The notes under the pieces: model-generated
What the model saw: the letters and a program-made list of their open reading frames with translations, nothing else
Told to the model about the DNA's origin: nothing
The model's database searches: none
Origin: Oscillospiraceae bacterium
GTDB lineage: Bacteria > Bacillota > Clostridia > Oscillospirales > Acutalibacteraceae
Direction: 5' to 3'
NCBI GenBank assembly: GCA_009779455.1
Contig: WREG01000153.1
Coordinates: 1-5,205, forward strand
DNA length: 5,205 nt
In this document: positions 1-4,351 of the stretch, in pieces
Layout of the letters: every line of letters begins with the position of its first letter
Position numbering within the stretch: position 1 is the first letter of the stretch
Position numbers and translations under genes: made by a program

Positions 1-36
1 CGGGGGAGGGGCATTCGGTCATCGCTTTGGAATACC

Positions 37-84
37 TTAAAGTATTGAATCTAATCTAATGCTTGACAAATAAAATTCTTTCAT
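37..84 (-). pseudogene. Head-only remnant of the C-terminal cassette found in the DUF4417 gene
   Basis: A 15-codon reading frame (MKEFYLSSIRLDSIL) starts at ATG 84 and stops at TAA 37-39. A GGAG Shine-Dalgarno (94-97) lies 9 nt upstream of the start. Its first 18 bases match the DNA encoding MEEFYL in the downstream end of the DUF4417 gene (599-616) with one mismatch. The next 11 bases (56-66) match 567-577 exactly, after skipping 21 bases of the longer copy. Beyond base 56 the similarity is lost and the frame soon closes. I read it as the decayed beginning of a further cassette copy, since nothing resembling the rest of the domain follows in 1-55. It could instead be a genuine micro-ORF. Function unknown. 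Confidence 0.5.
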
Positions 85-106
85 ATTCCCAAGCTCCATA
101 AAATAT

Positions 107-283
107 TTAAATATTTCTATCTGTCACTTCTGTTTGCGTTATAAAACTACGAAGTTTTTGCCCATTGATTTCATGATCAAGAAGATAATCGAGATTTTTA
201 TAAACAACCCCTTTAATATCATTGCAAACAGCATTGTCAGCGGTATTTCCTTTGTAATAAGTTATCATAGTATTATCTTTCAT
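107..283 (-). CDS. 58-aa protein: partial paralog (tail only) of the DUF4417-gene C-terminal cassette
   Basis: An ATG at 283 opens a 58-codon frame ending at TAA 107-109, only 9 nt after the stop of the upstream 473-aa gene. Residues 15 to 58 align with the last 45 or so residues of that protein: DNAVCNDI against DNTACEDI, LLDHEINGQKLRSFITQ against LLNHAIDGQKLREIITQ, then a similar T-E-V / I-D-V end. The N-terminal half of the domain (the EFYLPSGD, EFKW and WNGKAYT parts) is absent. There is no clear Shine-Dalgarno, so expression would depend on coupling to the upstream gene. It has no signal peptide, membrane segment or cysteine motif. It is either a truncated copy left by recombination in a tandem array or a short functional paralog. 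The similarity is visible directly; any function, for example an immunity-like role, is inferred. Confidence 0.6.
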   Translation of the reverse strand: MKDNTMITYYKGNTADNAVCNDIKGVVYKNLDYLLDHEINGQKLRSFITQTEVTDRNI

Positions 284-292
284 CTTATAATT

Positions 293-1714
293 TTAAACAA
301 ATCTATATATAACGTCAATTTGTGTTATGATTTCGCGGAGCTTTTGTCCATCAATCGCATGATTCAATAATTTTTCCGGAGTGTCATAATCCGCACCTAT
401 AATATCTTCGCAAGCTGTGTTATCTTCGGTATTGTAATGAATTCCATCTTTTGTATAATATCCTTCACCTATATTAAACCCTGGATGTAACGGTAAAATT
501 GTGTACGCTTTGCCGTTCCACATAAATTCTATTTCACTGTTACATTTTAACGACCATTTAAATTCGCTAATGCTTGAAAATTTTAAATCGCCGCTTGGCA
601 AATAAAATTCTTCCATAGTTTCTATCCCCTTAAACATTTTAAATTCAGGTGCTGCGCCACTAGGATAATTGATTGACTCACCCAGATCGGGAAAGCCTTT
701 GTTCCAATCAATAATATGATCGTGCGGGTCAGTATGTCCGCTATGCGCTCTGTTATGGTCAGTATTATGCCTTTCTTTTTCCGCCCTGCCGTCGTTTCCT
801 ATTTTTGTTTGAAAAGCATTACCTTTTTTGTCATATGTGATTTTTGTTTCACCCGGCTTTCCTATAAACCGCTGTTCTTCCGGTTTGTTCGGTTTCGGCT
901 GCCATTCGCCGCCTTCGACACTGCCCATCCCCTTTTCAGCATCGTGCTTATTCACATAAGCGCAGCGCTTTATTATAACATGGCTTTCCGGCGGCGGGGT
1001 TTCAAACCCTAAAAGATATCGTTCGCTTTGGGTGTAAAGGCAGGTTTTGTCAATATCGTCGTTATCGTGCGTCCATGAGCTTAAGTCGTAATCTACAAAA
1101 ACGATATTGCCTTCCATTTCGGGGAAAGGGTAATGGTAGCAAATAATCACGGAAGGCTCTATGCGCCGCAGCATCTCGTTGTACCCCTTCATGAAAAATT
1201 CTTTTTGGTCGGAATGGTTCCCGTGTTCCGAAACCATGTAAGTAGAAACAGCAACGGCAGAGCCTTTCTCTATACCATTAAAACAGAAATCGAAAGTATT
1301 TTCAAGCCCCCAATTCACGGTCGGTATAATTTTTATTCCCTGTTCCGCGAAATACGCCCCCGCCCACCTGTTGCGGAATGTGTTATAAAGCTGCATTACG
1401 GGGTGCATCTCAATATATATACTGAAATCCGGCGTTAACATTGCTTTGTACTTTTTCATTCTTTCAACATATTTATCCGGGTGTGCCCAAATATCCTCAA
1501 ATTTATAATCATACAGGAAAAAATGAACCATCCGGCTGTAATGCCCGTTCGAATCCGTTTTTGCTTTGTCAAAGCCTATCAGCCTCAGCCCGTCCAGTTC
1601 CTCAAAAGACAGATCCGCTTTTGGTATAACCGGCATTTCGTATTTATCCTTCCCTTTAAACTGATTACGCAAAAACATCGGGCTTGTCCTATACTCATAA
1701 TTTTCAACTGTCAA
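293..1714 (-). CDS. DUF4417 protein with His-rich middle segment and C-terminal cassette domain
   Basis: Translation most likely starts at TTG 1714, because AGGAG (1722-1726) sits 7 nt upstream; a GTG at 1729 overlaps that site. This gives 473 aa. Residues of about 8-215 look like DUF4417, a phage- and Bacillota-associated domain of unknown function, with PMFLRNQF (12-19), an IEMHPVMQLYNTFRNRW segment (102-118), IPTVNW (130-135) and a GSAVAVST stretch (151-158). Residues about 265-345 form a charged linker leading to a His-rich segment (DGRA at 308, then H316, H320, H324, H327, H331, H333), which recalls C-terminal modules of phage head-morphogenesis or polymorphic toxin proteins. Residues 367-473 form a separate domain (EFYLPSGD, SEFKW, WNGKAYT, GQKLREIITQ) that is repeated in part downstream. 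There is no signal peptide or transmembrane helix, so it is probably cytoplasmic. The DUF4417 call rests on recalled family features; biochemical function is unknown. Confidence 0.8.
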   Translation of the reverse strand: MTVENYEYRTSPMFLRNQFKGKDKYEMPVIPKADLSFEELDGLRLIGFDKAKTDSNGHYSRMVHFFLYDYKFEDIWAHPDKYVERMKKYKAMLTPDFSIYIEMHPVMQLYNTFRNRWAGAYFAEQGIKIIPTVNWGLENTFDFCFNGIEKGSAVAVSTYMVSEHGNHSDQKEFFMKGYNEMLRRIEPSVIICYHYPFPEMEGNIVFVDYDLSSWTHDNDDIDKTCLYTQSERYLLGFETPPPESHVIIKRCAYVNKHDAEKGMGSVEGGEWQPKPNKPEEQRFIGKPGETKITYDKKGNAFQTKIGNDGRAEKERHNTDHNRAHSGHTDPHDHIIDWNKGFPDLGESINYPSGAAPEFKMFKGIETMEEFYLPSGDLKFSSISEFKWSLKCNSEIEFMWNGKAYTILPLHPGFNIGEGYYTKDGIHYNTEDNTACEDIIGADYDTPEKLLNHAIDGQKLREIITQIDVIYRFV

Positions 1715-1721
1715 ATTAATT

Positions 1722-1726
1722 CTCCT
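1722..1726 (-). promoter_or_regulatory. Shine-Dalgarno AGGAG that fixes a TTG start
   Basis: The minus strand reads AGGAG, 7 nt and then TTG (1714-1712), an ideal spacing. The in-frame GTG at 1729 lies just upstream of this site and overlaps its purine run, so it cannot use it. The start is therefore TTG, five codons inside the longest reading frame. Confidence 0.8.
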
Positions 1727-1749
1727 CACAAAATAAATCTTTTACTTAT

Positions 1750-1778
1750 ATTATAAAACATTTGTTTGCATTTGTCAA
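1750..1778 (-). promoter_or_regulatory. Consensus sigma-A promoter of the DUF4417 gene
   Basis: On the minus strand TTGACA (1778-1773) and TATAAT (1755-1750) are separated by exactly 17 bp, a perfect match to the housekeeping consensus. Transcription would begin near 1743, giving a 5' leader of about 29 nt before TTG 1714. Such a strong promoter suggests that the gene and its downstream copies are expressed unless repressed. Confidence 0.85.
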
Positions 1779-1785
1779 TAGCAAA
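1765..1785. promoter_or_regulatory. Possible operator: inverted repeat over the minus-strand -35 box
   Basis: TTTGC (1765-1769) and GCAAA (1781-1785) form an inverted repeat with an 11-bp gap that encloses the -35 hexamer of the DUF4417 promoter. A repressor bound here would block that promoter. The arms are only 5 bp and the region is AT-rich, so chance is a real alternative. Confidence 0.2.
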
Positions 1786-1816
1786 TCTATTATTTTATAT
1801 TTCTTTACATTTATTC

Positions 1817-1845
1817 TTGAAAATTTAACATATTAATGTTATAAT
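1817..1845 (+). promoter_or_regulatory. Sigma-A promoter of the oxidoreductase operon
   Basis: TTGAAA (1817-1822), a 17-bp spacer and TATAAT (1840-1845) match the housekeeping consensus at all but one position. The predicted start of transcription is near 1852, leaving a leader of about 110 nt before the first ATG. It is divergent from the minus-strand promoter, with 38 bp between the two -35 boxes. No other good promoter was seen between here and the pyruvate kinase gene, so it may serve all five genes. Confidence 0.8.
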
Positions 1846-1846
1846 A

Positions 1847-1921
1847 GACGCAGCTGCACGCGGAGCGTAAACGAGTTTTGCGCCGCGTCATCGGCGAAAA
1901 TGCCAAAGCATTTTCTTTGGC
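1847..1921 (+). other. GC-rich structured leader with overlapping hairpins
   Basis: This block between the promoter and the first gene is much richer in GC than its surroundings. Four hairpins can be drawn: 1865-1883 (7 bp with one G-U, 5-nt loop), 1881-1896 (CGCCG/CGGCG, 6-nt loop), 1896-1915 (GAAAATGC/GCATTTTC, 4-nt loop) and 1902-1921 (GCCAAAG/CTTTGGC, 6-nt loop). The first and second share bases, as do the third and fourth, so the pairs exclude each other. GACGC (1847-1851) can also pair with GCGTC (1885-1889), and GCAGCTGC (1850-1857) is self-complementary. It matches no riboswitch class I recognise, and no U-tract directly follows a stem. It may be a regulatory leader or a copy of a dispersed intergenic repeat. 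Confidence 0.45.
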
Positions 1922-1944
1922 TTTGATTATAGTAAAATTTTTTT

Positions 1945-1950
1945 AAAGGA
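1945..1950 (+). promoter_or_regulatory. Shine-Dalgarno AAAGGA for the oxidoreductase
   Basis: AAAGGA lies 11 nt before ATG 1962 and only 2 nt before an in-frame GTG at 1953. Two nucleotides is too short for initiation, so ATG 1962 is the likely start even though the spacing is slightly long. Confidence 0.65.
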
Positions 1951-1961
1951 TCGTGTTTTTT

Positions 1962-3122
1962 ATGGACAGGAAAACCCTTAACATAGGCCTCGTCGGCTAT
2001 AAATTTATGGGCAGGGCCCACAGCAGCGCGTATATGAGGATACCCATGTTCTTTGACCCGGGGGCGGATATCCGCCTGAAATCCATCTGCGGCAGGAACG
2101 CGCAGTGGCTTGCGGACGTGCAGAAGAAATTCGGGTTTGAAGGTTATGACACAAACTGGAAAGAGCTTGTAAAACGCCCCGACATCGACATAATCGACAT
2201 AACCACGCCCAGCAACTTCCATAAGGAGATAGCCGTCGCGGCGGCGGAGAACGGCAAGCACGTTTTCTGCGAAAAGCCGTTGGCCCTGAACGTCAAAGAC
2301 GCGGAGGAAATGCTCGCGGCCGCGAAAAAGGCCGGGGTTAAGCATCAAATAGGCTTCAACTACCGCTTTGCGCCCGCAATCCAACTGGCGAAAAAGCTTA
2401 TAGACGACGGAAGATTGGGCAAAATATTCCACTATAGAGCCTTATATTTGCAGGACTGGATAATCGACCCTGCGTTCCCCCTCGTATGGCGGCTGGACAA
2501 AAAAGTGTGCGGCTCCGGCTCTTTGGGGGACCTCGGGGCGCATATAATAGATTTGGGCAGATATTTAGTGGGCGAATACGACAGTGTTGTCGGCATGGAA
2601 AAGACCTTCGTCAAACAGCGGCCGCTGGTTGAGCGGATGGAAGGGCTTTCCGGCTCGGCGAACGCGGACGCGCCCCTCGGCAACGTGGAGGTTGACGACG
2701 CCACCGTCGCCATGTTCGACTTCAAAAACGGCGCGATAGGCACGATAGAGGCCACGCGCTTCTCGGCGGGCCACGACAACGACATGGTTTTCGAGATAAA
2801 CGGCGAAAAAGGTAGCATAAGGTACCGTTTCGAGCGGATGAACGAGCTTGAGTTCTATGACCGCGAAAACAACAACGGGGAAACGAAGGGCTTTATAAAC
2901 ATAGCCGCGTCACAGGGCTGCCACAACTACGCCGCCAACTGGTGGCCGGCAGGCCATGTGCTGGGCTACGACCACACCTTTGTCCATGAGCTTTACGAAT
3001 TTATCAAAGCCGCAGCGAATGATGCGCCGACCTCACCCGATTTCGAGGACGGGGTGGCCTGTTCGAGGGTTATTGAGGCGATAGAAGAGAGCATCAAAGA
3101 GCGGTGCTGGATTAATATATAA
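1962..3122 (+). CDS. Gfo/Idh/MocA family NAD(P)-dependent oxidoreductase
   Basis: This 386-aa protein has the full length and layout of the Gfo/Idh/MocA family, cytoplasmic dehydrogenases or reductases acting on sugars, inositols and derivatives. Residues 5-20 hold the glycine-rich Rossmann turn (G9, G12, G17), here G-L-V-G-Y-K-F-M-G. TTPSNFH (81-87) and CEKPL (103-107) follow; K105 of EKP is the usual catalytic or substrate-binding lysine. GFNYRFAPA (131-139) and GDLGAHIIDLGRYL (189-202, with D190 and H194) belong to the C-terminal alpha/beta substrate domain. The nearest relatives may be inositol-, levoglucosan- or glucoside-3-dehydrogenase-like enzymes, but the substrate cannot be read from these motifs. 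It is the first gene of the apparent operon, with a structured leader upstream and the next gene 13 bp downstream. The family call is firm; the specific reaction is not. Confidence 0.93.
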   Translation: MDRKTLNIGLVGYKFMGRAHSSAYMRIPMFFDPGADIRLKSICGRNAQWLADVQKKFGFEGYDTNWKELVKRPDIDIIDITTPSNFHKEIAVAAAENGKHVFCEKPLALNVKDAEEMLAAAKKAGVKHQIGFNYRFAPAIQLAKKLIDDGRLGKIFHYRALYLQDWIIDPAFPLVWRLDKKVCGSGSLGDLGAHIIDLGRYLVGEYDSVVGMEKTFVKQRPLVERMEGLSGSANADAPLGNVEVDDATVAMFDFKNGAIGTIEATRFSAGHDNDMVFEINGEKGSIRYRFERMNELEFYDRENNNGETKGFINIAASQGCHNYAANWWPAGHVLGYDHTFVHELYEFIKAAANDAPTSPDFEDGVACSRVIEAIEESIKERCWINI

Positions 3123-3135
3123 AGGGGTATATACC

Positions 3136-3345
3136 ATGTCAGCAAAAGAACAATTAATAAATGACATAAAACTGCTGCCTGAGCATATGTTACAAGTGAT
3201 TAGCGTCATTGTAAAAGAAATTGCAAAATTAAATTATGAAACGGAAATAAAACAGCGTCCGGTTTTTGGTTCGGGCAAAGGGAAAATGTGGATTGCCGAT
3301 GATTTTGACGCTCCGCTTGAAGAATTATATGAAAAATTATACTGA
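3136..3345 (+). CDS. DUF2281-type antitoxin-like small protein
   Basis: A 69-aa acidic protein with AAAGGGG (3121-3127) 8 nt before its ATG. Residues 4-33 are predicted to be helical (LINDIKLLPEHMLQVISVIVKEIAKL). The C-terminal part carries R41-P-V-F-G-S-G-K-G-K followed by DDFDAPLEEL (55-64), the recognisable ending of DUF2281 proteins, many of which are antitoxins paired with PIN-domain RNases (VapBC type). In those pairs this tail typically contacts the toxin. No PIN-domain gene follows; the next gene is a methyltransferase whose start overlaps this one by 17 bp. The gene looks more AT-rich than its neighbours, which may point to separate acquisition. It is probably an orphan antitoxin, or one with an unusual partner. 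Confidence 0.75.
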   Translation: MSAKEQLINDIKLLPEHMLQVISVIVKEIAKLNYETEIKQRPVFGSGKGKMWIADDFDAPLEELYEKLY

Positions 3346-4144
3346 ACTAAATTCAAAAACAATCGACAAATGGGTCGAAGATGGCTGGGAATGGGGCATC
3401 CCCATTTCGCGCGAAGCATTCGCTGACGCGAAAAACGGGAAGTGGGATGTGATCCTCACGCCTATACGCCCCGTCCCCCACGAATGGTTTGCGCCATTTA
3501 TAAAAGATGATAGGCTTGACGGCGTTAAACTGCTTGGCCTCGCCTGCGGCGGCGGGCAGCAAATGCCGATTTTCGCGGCTTTGGGCGCGGACTGCACGGT
3601 TTTGGATTATTCCGACAGGCAGCTTGAAAGCGAACGCATGGTCGCGGGGCGGGAGAATTATAAAATAGATATAGTCAAGGCCGATATGACAAAACGGCTG
3701 CCTTTTGACGACGGCAGCTTCGATATTATTTTCCATCCCGTATCGAACTGCTATATCGAGGATGTATATCACGTGTGGAACGAGTGCCATCGCGTTTTGC
3801 GGCCCGGCGGGATACTTTTGGCCGGGATGGACAACGGCTTCAACTTCCTGTTTGAAAATTTCGAGCATCCCCTTACCATAAAATACAAGCTCCCGTTCAA
3901 CCCCCTGCGGAACCCCGAACACTACGCCCTATACGCCTGCCACGAGGAGGAGCCGACGTTCCAGTTTTCCCATACCTTCGACGAGCAGATCGGCGGCCAG
4001 TTGAAAGCGGGCTTTGTGATAACAGGCGCGTATGAGGATTTTGACAACGATCCGGACGCTATTGACGCCGGAATCCCCTCTTATTGGGCGACGAAAAGCG
4101 GAAAAGATGTCAACGAACACAGCGAATATTATCAATATGCTTGA
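3329..4144 (+). CDS. Class I SAM-dependent methyltransferase
   Basis: The likely start is ATG 3329 (MKNYTELNSKT...), giving 271 aa; the longer frame from 3266 would lie mostly inside the previous gene and adds a non-homologous-looking leader. After an N-terminal segment with DGWEWG (18-23) comes the Rossmann methyltransferase core: motif I LLGLACGGGQQ (68-78), an acidic residue at the end of strand 2 (D93 in VLDYS) for the SAM ribose, KADMTKRLPF (117-126), the post-motif FDIIFHPVSNCYIED (131-145) and VLRPGG (156-161). This is the Methyltransf_11/25 type acting on small molecules or unknown substrates. A weak GAAGA precedes the start, so translation may be coupled to the small gene it overlaps. 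Its 3' end overlaps the next small gene by 38 bp. The substrate is unknown. Confidence 0.9.
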   Translation: MKNYTELNSKTIDKWVEDGWEWGIPISREAFADAKNGKWDVILTPIRPVPHEWFAPFIKDDRLDGVKLLGLACGGGQQMPIFAALGADCTVLDYSDRQLESERMVAGRENYKIDIVKADMTKRLPFDDGSFDIIFHPVSNCYIEDVYHVWNECHRVLRPGGILLAGMDNGFNFLFENFEHPLTIKYKLPFNPLRNPEHYALYACHEEEPTFQFSHTFDEQIGGQLKAGFVITGAYEDFDNDPDAIDAGIPSYWATKSGKDVNEHSEYYQYA

Positions 4145-4331
4145 AATGCTGCCGGATAACGAACAGGTATTGGCGGAAAAAGTGATAAAGCGTATTGTAT
4201 TGGCGTGGGATCCTGATTTTACCAATGTTACCAAAGAAGAGCGCCAACGAATAGATATGGCGGAAGCCAGCGGCTATATCCCTGCGGAAGTTATTGATTG
4301 TAATAACTTAGATCAATATCTAAATGACTGA
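4107..4331 (+). CDS. Small conserved antitoxin-like protein with AWDPDFT motif
   Basis: A 74-aa protein from ATG 4107, overlapping the methyltransferase end by 38 bp in another frame. ATG 4137 is a possible later start. No strong Shine-Dalgarno precedes either, so coupling to upstream translation is likely. Residues 6-32 are predicted to be helical (IINMLEMLPDNEQVLAEKVIKRIVL). Then come AWDPDFT (33-39), an acidic-basic helix TKEERQRIDMAEASGY (42-57) and a tail ending near D69. I recall this pattern in short clostridial proteins of unknown function that resemble antitoxins (a tail of the type EEAEASGYVxxxxID), but I cannot assign a named family with certainty. Its helix and LLP/MLP pattern resemble the 69-aa protein on the other side of the methyltransferase. 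The gene looks AT-rich relative to the flanking large genes. Confidence 0.65.
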   Translation: MSTNTANIINMLEMLPDNEQVLAEKVIKRIVLAWDPDFTNVTKEERQRIDMAEASGYIPAEVIDCNNLDQYLND

Positions 4332-4351
4332 AACCGTGAAAGGATAATATT

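Noticed and set aside
1..36. Possible start of a further minus-strand gene at the window edge
   Set aside because: An ATG exists (MTECPSP...), but there is no clear SD and too little sequence to judge.
31..46. AATAC/GTATT inverted repeat as a terminator for the minus-strand genes
   Set aside because: Only a 5-bp AT-rich stem without a following U-tract in the minus-strand direction.
63..68. Plus-strand TTGACA resembling a -35 box
   Set aside because: No acceptable -10 at 15-18 bp. It is the complement of the codons for L-S in the cassette remnant, and the longer copy has TTGGCA at the same place.
134..370. 78-aa plus-strand open frame
   Set aside because: Spans the junction of two minus-strand coding segments whose mutual homology shows that the minus strand is the coding one.
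716..1438. Plus-strand open frames of about 100 aa opposite the DUF4417 gene
   Set aside because: No domain signatures and no good ribosome sites; the minus-strand frame is continuous and has a promoter and SD.
1902..1921. GCCAAAG/CTTTGGC hairpin as a rho-independent terminator
   Set aside because: The stem is weak and followed by TTTGATTATAG, not a continuous U-tract; treated as part of the structured leader instead.
1839..2432. 197-aa minus-strand open frame
   Set aside because: Lies antisense to the leader and the clearly coding oxidoreductase, has no recognisable domain, and its end falls in the promoter and leader.
3266..3328. Longer N-terminus for the methyltransferase
   Set aside because: The extra 21 residues come from a frame inside the DUF2281-type gene; the later ATG at 3329 fits the protein start better.
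3353..3922. 189-aa minus-strand open frame
   Set aside because: Antisense shadow of the methyltransferase, whose motifs are all on the plus strand.
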